Positions 6,691-13,968 of a DNA stretch of 33,580 nt are shown piece by piece. How positions within the stretch are numbered: the first letter of the stretch is position 1; each line of letters begins with the position of its first letter. This stretch comes from Mycobacterium alsense (lineage in GTDB: Bacteria > Actinomycetota > Actinomycetes > Mycobacteriales > Mycobacteriaceae), in assembly GCF_002086635.1 (NCBI RefSeq), contig NZ_MVHD01000057.1:1-33580 (forward strand). Reading direction: 5' to 3'. The notes beneath the pieces are model-generated. The model worked only from the letters and a program-made list of their open reading frames with translations, searched no databases and had not been told where the DNA came from. Both the position numbers and the translations under genes were made by a program.

Positions 6691-7221
6691 TCAGGACAGC
6701 TGAAACTTTGTGGCGCCTAACGGTTCCGACGTGCCCAACGCCAACACCGTCGACGGGTCGACGCGATAGACATGCCAGGGCGCCGGGCCGGCCGACGGGG
6801 CGCTGTACGGGCCCGTCAGCGCGTCGCCGGCGACTTCGACCGGCCAATCCCAGGCGACGAAAGCCCGTGCGACGGAGGCTAATTCGTTCGCATCGGTCAC
6901 CCGCTTGGCGGCACCCTCGACGACGAGGTCGAACGGATCGGTGGCGACGCTGACCACGCACCTGCCGTCGCGGGCCAGGTTGCGGGACTTCCGGGTCGCC
7001 GGCCCGGAGGTGAAGTACCAGCTGCCGCCGCACCGGACCATCGCGACCGGCGTCACGTGCGGGCCGCCGTCGGGATTGATGGTGGTGAGCCACAGCGTGT
7101 GGCGTTGCGGGCCGCCGCTGCCGGGCGCCTGCGTCAGCTGGCTGTCCAGCACCGCGTCGACGCGGGCCCAGTCGATGGGGGGCGCGCCGTAACCGTCGAG
7201 ATTGCGTTGTGTGATCGTCAT
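6691..7221 (-). CDS. Pyridoxamine-5'-phosphate-oxidase-fold (PPOX) family protein
   Basis: A 176-residue split-barrel flavin/F420-type protein. The strands LWLTTINPDGGPHVTPVAMV, then WYFTSGPATRKSRNLARDGR, then VVSVATDPFDLVVEGAAKRV are the usual PPOX pattern of substrate pocket and phosphate-binding Arg/Lys. Mycobacteria have many such proteins, some FMN- and some F420-dependent, acting as reductases. Which cofactor is used here cannot be decided. The ATG at 7221 gives a complete N terminus. It stands between the Nudix gene (30-base gap) and the SDR gene, in the same direction. Confidence 0.82.
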   Translation of the reverse strand: MTITQRNLDGYGAPPIDWARVDAVLDSQLTQAPGSGGPQRHTLWLTTINPDGGPHVTPVAMVRCGGSWYFTSGPATRKSRNLARDGRCVVSVATDPFDLVVEGAAKRVTDANELASVARAFVAWDWPVEVAGDALTGPYSAPSAGPAPWHVYRVDPSTVLALGTSEPLGATKFQLS

Positions 7222-7251
7222 GCCGGTATCGACCGGTGCCGGGCGCCAAAG

Positions 7252-7788
7252 TCATCGCTCGCGCAACAGGAACAGGCCGTAGGCGGCGATCGACTGGGCA
7301 TCGACGAGCACCCCGGTGCGCATCATCTCCTCGACCTCCTCGCGGGGAAACCACGCGCTGCGCATGTCCTGTTCCTCGTGCTCGCGATCCGCCTCGCCCT
7401 CGACGATCCCGGTGGCCAAGAACACCCACCCGCGCTGGCTGCTCATCCCGGCGGCCACGTCCACCAGGCCCAGCGCCTCGAACGTCGTGGCGCGCAACCC
7501 CGTTTCCTCGCGCAGCTCGCGCTCGGCCAGCTGCTGCGGCTCTACCTCCGCCAGGTCGGGGGCGCTGCCCTGCGGGAACTCCCAGCGCCGCGCGCCGAGG
7601 GGATACCGATACTGCTCGACCAGCCGGAAGCGGTGCCCGTCGTAGGGCATCACCAGCGCGTACGTCGGCTTGTCGACCACGGCGTAGACGCCCGGGCTGC
7701 CGTCGGGCCGGCGGATGTCGTCCTCGCGGACCACCAGCCACCGGTTTCGGTAGACCTCGCGCGACGCCACGCATTCGATGAAAGGCAT
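7252..7788 (-). CDS. Nudix hydrolase
   Basis: A 178-residue pyrophosphohydrolase that would cleave a nucleoside diphosphate linked to another group, with ADP-ribose-like substrates most likely. The Nudix box spans the QGSAPDL to RELREETGL region, with REL-REET-GL supplying the metal-binding glutamates. A preceding VEQYRYPLGARRWEFPQG stretch is typical of ADP-ribose pyrophosphatases. The frame is open to 7860, but I start at the ATG at 7788 (MPFIECVASREVYRN). That avoids overlap with the divergent gene and places a GATACT -10 box exactly six bases upstream, a leaderless arrangement. It heads the leftward run ending at 4525. Confidence 0.87.
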   Translation of the reverse strand: MPFIECVASREVYRNRWLVVREDDIRRPDGSPGVYAVVDKPTYALVMPYDGHRFRLVEQYRYPLGARRWEFPQGSAPDLAEVEPQQLAERELREETGLRATTFEALGLVDVAAGMSSQRGWVFLATGIVEGEADREHEEQDMRSAWFPREEVEEMMRTGVLVDAQSIAAYGLFLLRER

Positions 7789-7794
7789 CCCGTC

Positions 7795-7800
7795 AGTATC
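7795..7800 (-). promoter_or_regulatory. -10 box for a leaderless Nudix transcript
   Basis: GATACT on the minus strand ends six bases before the Nudix ATG. In mycobacteria a -10 box at this distance usually gives a transcript that begins on the start codon. No Shine-Dalgarno sequence fits this start, which agrees. The intergenic gap is only 37 bases and must also hold the promoter of the divergent gene, where TAGCGT (7812-7817) is a candidate -10. Confidence 0.5.
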
Positions 7801-7825
7801 GCGGGCAGGAGTAGCGTCCCAAGCC

Positions 7826-8197
7826 ATGCCATCCCGGGAAGCCATCGCCGACACCGTCAACCGCTACCTCGACCTCGTCGCCAACGGCAAGGCCGACGAC
7901 ATCGTGACGCTCTACGCCGACGACGCCACCGTCGAGGACCCCATCGGGTCGGAGCTTCGCCGCGGCCGCGAGGCCCTCCACGAGTTCTACGCGGCGTTCC
8001 AGGACGCCAAGAAGGAGACCGAGCTCGCCGAGCTGCGGGTCGGCGGCGCCGAGGCCGCGTTCCTCTGGCACCTGACGCTCGACGCCGGCGACACCCGCAC
8101 CCGGATCTCGCCCATCTCCACGATGACGTTCGACGAGGAGGCCAAGATCACCTCGATGCGGGCGTTTTGGTCACCGTCCGACGTGCGGGTGCTGTGA
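7826..8197 (+). CDS. SnoaL/NTF2-fold protein resembling ketosteroid isomerase
   Basis: A 123-residue NTF2-fold protein closely resembling bacterial delta5-3-ketosteroid isomerase. RYLDLVANG aligns with the helix carrying catalytic Tyr16 of the Pseudomonas enzyme, and YADDATVEDPIGS is nearly identical to the segment carrying general base Asp40. The MTFDEEAKITSMRAFWS tail also matches. In that alignment, made from memory, the second oxyanion-hole Asp (Asp103) falls on Ser in SPISTMTFD, so activity may be weak or changed. Steroid isomerisation is plausible in a mycobacterium but not proven. The ATG at 7826 avoids overlap with the divergent Nudix gene. It converges on the SRPBCC gene with no gap. 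Confidence 0.82.
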   Translation: MPSREAIADTVNRYLDLVANGKADDIVTLYADDATVEDPIGSELRRGREALHEFYAAFQDAKKETELAELRVGGAEAAFLWHLTLDAGDTRTRISPISTMTFDEEAKITSMRAFWSPSDVRVL

Positions 8198-8665
8198 TCA
8201 GGGGCGTGCCTCGGCGGCGCGCTTGATGCGCCGCAGCGTCTCCTCGATGCCCCGGTTGACCTGACGCCCCCGGGGGAGGAACGCCTCGGCGAGCCTGTTG
8301 GCCACGGAGCACCATTGGAATTCGAACGACTCGGTGAGTCGCGTGCCCGCCGACGAGGGCCGAAACGCGTAGCGCCAACGGGTTTCCTCACGACCGGCAC
8401 GGCCGTTGACGGTGGCGAAGGCGAACTCGCGGCCCCGCTCGGCGGTGTTGACCACCGCCGTCCGTTCCCAGCGCAGGCGGCCGAGCCGGTTGTGCCCGCG
8501 GAACCGCACGCCCGGGGCCGCTTCGGTTGCCCCGTCGAGCCATTCGCACCGGTAGCACTCCGGGCTCCAGTCGCCCATCCGGGTGACATCGGCGATCAGG
8601 TCGTACACGACCTCGGGGGGTGCGGCGATGTCGATGCTGGCCTCACCGCGCCGCGCTGTCGGCAT
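8198..8665 (-). CDS. SRPBCC-fold (polyketide cyclase/START-like) protein
   Basis: A 155-residue ligand-binding helix-grip protein. The opening EASIDIAAPPEVVYDLIADV and WSPECYRCEW segments are the standard SRPBCC N-terminal pattern. RYAFRPSSAGTRLTESFEFQ and the C-terminal helix IEETLRRIKRAAEA complete the fold. Such proteins bind hydrophobic ligands or act as cyclases; mycobacteria have many of unknown role. The ATG at 8665 is well placed. Its stop directly abuts the stop of the ketosteroid-isomerase-like gene, leaving no room for a terminator. A link to steroid or lipid chemistry is suggested only by that neighbour. Confidence 0.85.
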   Translation of the reverse strand: MPTARRGEASIDIAAPPEVVYDLIADVTRMGDWSPECYRCEWLDGATEAAPGVRFRGHNRLGRLRWERTAVVNTAERGREFAFATVNGRAGREETRWRYAFRPSSAGTRLTESFEFQWCSVANRLAEAFLPRGRQVNRGIEETLRRIKRAAEARP

Positions 8666-8704
8666 GGGCCAAGTATGTCAGCCTCCGCCGGGATACCCCC
8701 GCGC

Positions 8705-9604
8705 CTAGAGCCGCCCCACCACGTCGGCCGCGCGCCGCAGCTGGTCGAGGTCCGAACTCGTCGTGATGAGCTGAACCTCGTCGGTGCCGATGCCTTCGAA
8801 CTTGCGCAGCACCGCCAGCAGCTCGTCCTCGGTGCCGGCCCAGCCGGTGGTGGGCGCCATCGCGTCGACGTACTCGGCCGGTATCCAGTTCATGTAGCGC
8901 CGCAGGTGCCGGTGCATCTGGGCGCGGGCCTGCTCGGCTTCGCCGAACGCAAACCAGAACGACGTCATCAGGTGCGGTGCGGGCCTGCCGGCCCGCGCCC
9001 ACGCGTCACGCGCCACGTCGAACAGCTCGCCCTGCTTGGCGGCGTCGAGGTCCAGCGTCGTGCCGGCCAGCCCGTCGGCCCACGCCGCCGCGCTGCGGAT
9101 GGTCTTGGGCCCGATGCTGCCGACCAGCAGCGGCGGGCCGCCGGGCTGCACGGGCGCGGGGCCCACCGGCAGCACCGACTCGGTGAGCTTTTCGCCGGCC
9201 CACACCCTTTTCATCACCGCCACCCGGTCGGCCATGCCGCGCATCGTCTGGCTCGCCAGGTCGGCGCCGACGGCGCGGTAGTCCTCGTCCCTGCCGCCCA
9301 CGCCGACGCCCACCGTCAACCGCCCGCCACAGAGCAGGTCGCCGGTGGCCAGCGCCTTGGCCAGCATGACGGGGTCGTGCAGCTGCGGCACGATCACCGT
9401 CGTCACCAGCCGCACCCGGTGGGTCCACGCGGCCAGCGCGCCGAGCAGCGTCAGGTTGTCCGGGTTTTCGAACGTGATGCGCTCGCCCCAACACAGCGAC
9501 GAGAAGGGGCCCTCGTCGATCGCGCGCGCCCAGTCCTCCAGCACCGTCGCGTCCAGGTCGGGCTCCATCACCGGCATGGTCATCGCTATTCGCACAGACG
9601 GCAT
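8705..9604 (-). CDS. Luciferase-like monooxygenase (LLM), probably F420- or flavin-dependent
   Basis: A 299-residue TIM-barrel protein of the bacterial luciferase-like family. Marks are VRIAMTMPVME at the first strand, SSLCWGERITFENPDNLTLL, RVRLVTTVIVPQLHDPVMLA, the GGRLTVGVGVGGRDEDYRAV segment typical of F420-dependent members, and PPLLVGSIGPKTIRSAA. Family members oxidise or reduce alcohols or imines, or add oxygen; the substrate is unknown. The open frame runs to 9874, but I start at the ATG at 9604, which fits the first strand and avoids the divergent gene. Only nine bases separate the two start codons. No Shine-Dalgarno sequence is seen, so a leaderless transcript is likely. Confidence 0.87.
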   Translation of the reverse strand: MPSVRIAMTMPVMEPDLDATVLEDWARAIDEGPFSSLCWGERITFENPDNLTLLGALAAWTHRVRLVTTVIVPQLHDPVMLAKALATGDLLCGGRLTVGVGVGGRDEDYRAVGADLASQTMRGMADRVAVMKRVWAGEKLTESVLPVGPAPVQPGGPPLLVGSIGPKTIRSAAAWADGLAGTTLDLDAAKQGELFDVARDAWARAGRPAPHLMTSFWFAFGEAEQARAQMHRHLRRYMNWIPAEYVDAMAPTTGWAGTEDELLAVLRKFEGIGTDEVQLITTSSDLDQLRRAADVVGRL

Positions 9605-9613
9605 TCTGGCACC

Positions 9614-10036
9614 ATGGACCGGGTGGGTTTCACCAGCACTTCGATCGCGCACGTCCGGCTGACCGTCACCGATATCGAGCGATCCCGGCGGTTTTACGAG
9701 AGCGTCTTCGGTTGGCCGGTGCTGCTGGAAGTCCCCGAGAACGCCGACGAGGCCACCCGCAGCCAGTACGGGTTCCTGTTCGGCGGCGTCATCTACGACC
9801 TCGGCGGCTCGCTGCTCGGGCTGCGCCCGGTCGCGAGCGATCGCTTCGACGAGGATCGCGTCGGCCTGGACCACATCGCGTTCCGGCTCGGCAGCAAGGC
9901 CGAATTAGACGCCGCGGCAGCCCATCTCGACGCGGTGGGCGTCGCACACGAGCCCGTCAAGGACATCGGCCCGTCGTACATCCTCGAGTTTCGCGACCCG
10001 GACAACATCGCCCTGGAGCTGACGGCGCCCAAGTAG
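9614..10036 (+). CDS. VOC-fold (glyoxalase/bleomycin-resistance-like) protein
   Basis: A 140-residue metal-binding VOC-superfamily protein. Paired beta-alpha-beta modules are visible: AHVRLTVTDIERSRRFYESV with FGWPVLLEV, then VGLDHIAFRLGSKAELDAA with GPSYILEFRDPDNIALEL. The likely metal ligands are His (AHVRLTV), His (LDHIAF) and Glu (IALEL), the usual trio. The reaction could be isomerisation, dioxygenation or resistance-type binding and cannot be assigned. The ATG at 9614 has no ribosome binding site; CATTCT (9602-9607) six bases upstream is a possible -10 for a leaderless transcript, lying inside the divergent gene's first codons. Confidence 0.85.
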   Translation: MDRVGFTSTSIAHVRLTVTDIERSRRFYESVFGWPVLLEVPENADEATRSQYGFLFGGVIYDLGGSLLGLRPVASDRFDEDRVGLDHIAFRLGSKAELDAAAAHLDAVGVAHEPVKDIGPSYILEFRDPDNIALELTAPK

Positions 10037-10132
10037 TGCTCGCCCCCCGGCGCGAGAGTCCGCAAATGACCGCCCACACGGCGTGTCGCCGTGCAGACGC
10101 GGGCGCTCGCGCGGAAGGGGTAGAGAGGAAGT

Positions 10133-10519
10133 ATGGCGATCGCTTTCAACCACACCATCGTCGCCGCGCGCGACAAGCGGGAGTCCGCGGAGTTCCTCGC
10201 CGAGCTGTTCGGCCTGCCCAGCCCGCAGCCCGTCGGCCATTTCATGGCCGTCACGCTCGAGCACGGGGCCAGCCTCGACTACGCCGATGCGCCCGAGGGC
10301 GAGGAGATCCACCGCCAGCACTACGCGTTCCTGGTTTCCGAGGACGACTTCGACGCCATCTACGGCAAGATCCAATCTCGCGGGCTGGCGCACTGGGCCG
10401 ACCCCCGCCAGCAGCGCCCCGGCGAGATCAACCGCCGGGACGGCGGGCGCGGCGTCTACTTCCTGGACCCCTCCGGCCACGCGATGGAGATCCTGACGCG
10501 GCCCTACGGCTCGGGCTAG
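10133..10519 (+). CDS. VOC-family protein (glyoxalase-like)
   Basis: A 128-residue VOC-fold protein starting at the ATG at 10133, with a strong GAGAGGAAG ribosome binding site. NHTIVAARDKRESAEFLAEL, the paired HYAFLVSEDDFDAIYGKIQS helix, and GVYFLDPSGHAMEILTRPYG are standard modules. His in NHTIVAA and HYAFL and Glu in AMEIL are the probable metal ligands. It follows the other VOC gene by 96 bases in the same direction; the gap has no clear terminator, so they may be cotranscribed. Its last bases overlap the stop of the convergent rrf2-type gene by four. The substrate is unknown. Confidence 0.87.
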   Translation: MAIAFNHTIVAARDKRESAEFLAELFGLPSPQPVGHFMAVTLEHGASLDYADAPEGEEIHRQHYAFLVSEDDFDAIYGKIQSRGLAHWADPRQQRPGEINRRDGGRGVYFLDPSGHAMEILTRPYGSG

Positions 10520-10998
10520 TCGCCGCGCGGCGAGCCGTGCCGCACGTGTTCCTGGTCGCGATAGTCGTCGGCGAACTGCGCGACGTGCTTGGGCAGGGCG
10601 CCGGTCGCGACGTCGGCCAACGTCGTTTCCTCCAGCACCGAGCGCATGCTGGCGCGCAGCGCCCGCCACACGTCGGCCAGCGGCGCGGTGGGCCCGGAGT
10701 AGGGCAGGTCACCCAGCCCGATGTCGCGGACGCTGGCCAGCGGGCCGTCGATGCAGCGAAGGACGTCGGCGATGCTGATCTCGTCCGGGGGCCGGGCCAG
10801 TTCGTAGCCGCCCTCGCGGCCACGGTGGCTGCGCACCAGGCGATCGGTGCGCAGGTTGGTGAGGATGTCGACGAGGAATTGCGGCGGTATGCCCTGCGCG
10901 TGGGCCAATTCCTCGGTGGTCACCAACGTGCCGCTGGCGGCCGTGGCGAGCTGGACCATCGCCCGCACCGCGTATTCCGCTTTGGCCGACATCCGCAT
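10516..10998 (-). CDS. Rrf2-family transcriptional regulator, probably of sulfur assimilation
   Basis: A 160-residue Rrf2 protein and the apparent ortholog of Rv1287. The N-terminal winged helix is clear: MSAKAEYAVRAMVQLATAA, ELAHAQGIPPQFLVDILTNL, then RSHRGREGGYELARPPDEIS. Only one cysteine is present (VLRCIDG), so the three-cysteine iron-sulfur site of IscR/NsrR is absent. It is therefore more like cluster-free CymR, which senses sulfur status through cysteine synthase. It is the last gene of the cysD-cysNC run, 31 bases after cysNC, a location expected for a feedback regulator. The first ATG is at 10998 and a second, in frame, at 10992; neither has a ribosome binding site. Confidence 0.88.
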   Translation of the reverse strand: MRMSAKAEYAVRAMVQLATAASGTLVTTEELAHAQGIPPQFLVDILTNLRTDRLVRSHRGREGGYELARPPDEISIADVLRCIDGPLASVRDIGLGDLPYSGPTAPLADVWRALRASMRSVLEETTLADVATGALPKHVAQFADDYRDQEHVRHGSPRGD

Positions 10999-11029
10999 GG
11001 GAGGATTGTGCCACCCGTCCCCGCGGGGC

Positions 11030-12880
11030 CTAGCCGCGCAACTGGAGCAGGTCGATGACCAGCCGCGCCTGCTCGTCGACGCCGCGATCCGGTGTCAGCC
11101 GCAGGTCCGGGTTCTCCGGTTGCTGATACGGGCTGTCGATGCCGGTGAAGTTCGCGATCTCACCGGCGCGCGCTTTGGCGTACAGCCCCTTGGGATCACG
11201 CGTCTCGCACTCGTCGATCGGGGTGTCGCAGAAGACCTCGAAGAACTCGAAGCCGGCCTCGGCGTGCACTTTGCGCGCCAGTTCGCGGTGCTCGGCCAGC
11301 GGGCTGATCGCCGGCACCAGCACGGTTTGGCCGCAGTCGGCCAGCAGCGCGGCCACGTGCGCCAGCCGGCGCAGGTTCTCGGCGCGGTCGGCCATGGAGA
11401 ACCCCAGGTCGGCATTGAGGCCGTGGCGCAGGTTGTCGCCGTCGAGAACGTAAGCGGGAACGCCGCTTTCGAGCAGCAGCCGCTCGACCTGCATGGCCAC
11501 GGTCGACTTTCCGGAGCCCGACAGGCCGGTGAACCAGATCGTGCGGCCCCGCGGCCGGGCGTCGGCGCCGACGAGCGACTTGTGCCGAACGGTGTTGGGG
11601 CTGGCCGTCTGCGCCGAGACGTCGCGCAACACCATGCCCGCCGCCACCGTTCCGTTGGTGTTGGGGTCGATGAGGATGAACGAGCCGGTGCTGGCGTTGC
11701 GGGTGTACTCGTCGAGCAGCAGCGGAACCTGGGTGCGCAGCGAGATGCGGCCAAGTTCGTTGAGCTGCAACGCCGTTGCGGTCTTGTCGCGGTGCAGGGT
11801 GTTGACGTCGAGCCGGTACTCCAGCGCGGTGACCCGCGCGCGCGTGGTGCGCGTGGTGTGCTTGATGAGGTAGTCGTGGCCGGGCTCCAGGGTCGAACCG
11901 TCGGCCATCCAGCACACGGTCGCGTCGAAATCCTGTGTGACCCTGGGCTGGTTGTGGGCGCGCGCGATCATGTCGCCGCGCGAGATGTCGATGTCGTCGG
12001 CGAGGCTCACCGAGACGGCCATCGGCGGAAACGCTTCCTCCACGGGGCCGGTGGCACCCTCGATTGCGGTGATGCGGGTGGTCTTGCCGACCGGCAGCAC
12101 CACCACCTCATCACCGGGGCGCATCACCCCGCTGGCGACGGTGCCGGCGTAGCTGCGGTGGTCCTGGTGCTCGCGGGTCTGCGGCCGGATGACGTATTGG
12201 ACCGGGAAGCGCACGTCGACCAGGTTGCGGTCGCCGGCGATGTAGACCTCCTCGAGGTGCGACAGCAGCGCCGGCCCCTCGTACCACGGCGAGTTGTCCG
12301 ACTTGGTCACCACATTGTCGCCGTTGAGCGCGGAGATCGGGATGGTCGCGACGTCCTGCACGTCGAGCCGCGCCGCGAAGGCGTGGAATTCGTCGCGGAT
12401 CGTCTCGAATTTGGTTTTGTCCCAGTCGATCAGGTCCATCTTGTTGACCGCGAGCACGATGTGCTGGATGCCCAGCAGCGACGCCAGGAAGGCGTGCCGC
12501 CTCGACTGCTCGAGCAGGCCGTGCCGGGCGTCGACGAGCACGATCACGAGTTGGGCGGTCGACGCGCCGGTCACCATGTTGCGGGTGTACTGGATGTGGC
12601 CCGGCGTGTCGGCGATGATGAATTTCCGCTTGGGCGTGGCGAAATAGCGGTAGGCGACGTCGATGGTGATGCCCTGCTCCCGCTCGGCCCGCAGGCCGTC
12701 GGTCACCAGCGCGAGGTCGGTGTAGTCGTGGCCGCGTTCCTTGGACGTCTTTTCCACCGACGCCCACTGGTCCTCCATCACGGCCTTGGAGTCGTAGAGC
12801 AGGCGGCCGATCAGCGTGGACTTGCCGTCGTCGACGGAGCCGGCGGTCGCGAGCCGCAGCAGCGTTGCGGGGGCGGCCAT
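11030..12880 (-). CDS. cysNC: Bifunctional sulfate adenylyltransferase GTPase subunit / APS kinase
   Basis: A 616-residue fusion. Residues 1 to about 430 are the EF-Tu-like GTPase CysN that drives APS formation with CysD: P-loop GSVDDGKST, switch EQGITIDVAYRYF, DTPGH, and NKMDLID. The last ~175 residues are APS kinase (CysC), which phosphorylates APS to PAPS: P-loop GLSGSGKST near residue 450 and DGDNLRHGLNADLGFS. The order CysN then CysC matches M. tuberculosis CysN (about 614 residues). The true start is the ATG at 12880, overlapping the cysD stop by one base (TGATG); the frame upstream of it is a shadow. Products feed cysteine synthesis and sulfolipid sulfation. Confidence 0.96.
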   Translation of the reverse strand: MAAPATLLRLATAGSVDDGKSTLIGRLLYDSKAVMEDQWASVEKTSKERGHDYTDLALVTDGLRAEREQGITIDVAYRYFATPKRKFIIADTPGHIQYTRNMVTGASTAQLVIVLVDARHGLLEQSRRHAFLASLLGIQHIVLAVNKMDLIDWDKTKFETIRDEFHAFAARLDVQDVATIPISALNGDNVVTKSDNSPWYEGPALLSHLEEVYIAGDRNLVDVRFPVQYVIRPQTREHQDHRSYAGTVASGVMRPGDEVVVLPVGKTTRITAIEGATGPVEEAFPPMAVSVSLADDIDISRGDMIARAHNQPRVTQDFDATVCWMADGSTLEPGHDYLIKHTTRTTRARVTALEYRLDVNTLHRDKTATALQLNELGRISLRTQVPLLLDEYTRNASTGSFILIDPNTNGTVAAGMVLRDVSAQTASPNTVRHKSLVGADARPRGRTIWFTGLSGSGKSTVAMQVERLLLESGVPAYVLDGDNLRHGLNADLGFSMADRAENLRRLAHVAALLADCGQTVLVPAISPLAEHRELARKVHAEAGFEFFEVFCDTPIDECETRDPKGLYAKARAGEIANFTGIDSPYQQPENPDLRLTPDRGVDEQARLVIDLLQLRG

Positions 12881-13809
12881 CAGAAGTATCCCTGCCGCTT
12901 GCGGTCTTCCATCCCGGCCTCCGAGATGCGGTCGTCGGCGCGGGTGGCGCCGCGCTCGGTCAGCCGTGAGACCGCGGTCTCGGCGATAACCTCCGACACG
13001 GTGGCGGCGGTCGACTCCACGCATCCGGTACACGTGACGTCGCCGACGGTGCGGAACCGCACCGTCGCCTCGAACACCGGCTCGTCGACGCGCGGCTGCA
13101 TGTGCCGGTGCACCGCCAGCAGCATGCCGTCGCGGCGGAACACCTTGCGCCGGTGCGCGAAGTAGATCGACGGCAGCTTGACCTTCTCGGCGCCGATGTA
13201 GGACCAGATGTCGAACTCGGTCCAGTTCGACAGCGGGAACACGCGGATGTGCTCGCCCTTGTGGTGGCGGCCGTTGTAGAGGTTCCACAGCTCGGGCCGC
13301 TGCGCCTTGGGGTCCCACTGGCCGAACTCGTCGCGGAAGCTGAACACTCGCTCCTTGGCCCGCGCCTTCTCCTCGTCGCGGCGCGCCCCGCCGAACGCGG
13401 CGTCGAACTTGTTCTCCCGGATGGCCCGCAGCAGCGTCACCGTCTGGATCGGGTTGCGCGACGGGATCGTCTCGACGACCCGCCCGGCGTCGATGTCCTC
13501 CTGCACGGAAGCCACCACCAGGCGCACCCCGTGCTCGGCGACCAGCTCGTCGCGGGTGGCGATCACCTCGTCGAAGTTGTGGCCGGTGTCGACGTGCATC
13601 ACCGGGAACGGCAGCCGTCCCGGCCGGAACGCCTTGAGCGCCAGGTGCAGCATGACGATGGAGTCCTTGCCGCCCGAGAACAGCAGCACCGGGCGTTCGA
13701 ACTCCGCGGCCACCTCCCGGATGATGTGAATCGCCTCGGCCTCGAGCGAGCGCAGGTGGCTCAGCTCGTATTGGCCGGCGGCGGGGCCCGCCGTAACAGC
13801 GCTGGTCAT
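12880..13809 (-). CDS. cysD: Sulfate adenylyltransferase subunit 2
   Basis: A 309-residue ATP-PPi-type enzyme that adenylates sulfate to APS together with CysN. The PP-loop LLFSGGKDSIVMLHLALKAF lies near residue 42, followed by PVMHVDTGHNFDEVI. The AFGGARRDEEKARAKERVFS and SNWTEFDIW segments are characteristic of CysD rather than PAPS reductase. Near the C terminus, VGDVTCTGCVES has two cysteines, as in other CysD proteins. It begins with ATG at 13809 and AGAGG seven bases upstream. It is the first gene of a leftward sulfur operon and is preceded by a dyad likely to be an operator. Confidence 0.96.
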   Translation of the reverse strand: MTSAVTAGPAAGQYELSHLRSLEAEAIHIIREVAAEFERPVLLFSGGKDSIVMLHLALKAFRPGRLPFPVMHVDTGHNFDEVIATRDELVAEHGVRLVVASVQEDIDAGRVVETIPSRNPIQTVTLLRAIRENKFDAAFGGARRDEEKARAKERVFSFRDEFGQWDPKAQRPELWNLYNGRHHKGEHIRVFPLSNWTEFDIWSYIGAEKVKLPSIYFAHRRKVFRRDGMLLAVHRHMQPRVDEPVFEATVRFRTVGDVTCTGCVESTAATVSEVIAETAVSRLTERGATRADDRISEAGMEDRKRQGYF

Positions 13810-13845
13810 TGGCTACCTCTTGAGTCGGACGAAGTTATCTCTGGT

Positions 13846-13870
13846 AAATATGATCGGATTGACCATCTTT
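13846..13870. promoter_or_regulatory. Imperfect palindrome upstream of cysD, likely operator
   Basis: AAATATGATC, five bases, then GACCATCTTT: the arms match at 8 of 10 positions. It is AT-rich in a GC-rich region and centred about 49 bases before the cysD start, where a repressor would block the promoter. Size and symmetry suit an Rrf2-type dimer, and an Rrf2 gene ends the same operon. The binding protein is inferred. Confidence 0.5.
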
Positions 13871-13968
13871 ATGCTCATTGCCACCTATGCAACCAGCCGC
13901 GTTCGTCGCTGTCAATGCGTAGGGCGGCTATCTTTCGCGGCGTGCGACCGGTGCGAAAACATGGACGC

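Noticed and set aside
5843..7774. 643-residue minus-strand frame as one protein
   Set aside because: Only the last 270 residues, from the ATG at 6655, form an SDR. The rest is an out-of-frame reading of the PPOX and Nudix genes.
8315..9613. Long plus-strand frame upstream of the first VOC gene
   Set aside because: It lies antisense to the SRPBCC and luciferase-like genes, is Arg/Pro/His-rich and has no domain; only the part from 9614 is real.
10847..13165. 772-residue plus-strand frame opposite cysNC/cysD
   Set aside because: It has no start signal or domain and is the reverse reading of strongly conserved cys genes in GC-rich DNA.
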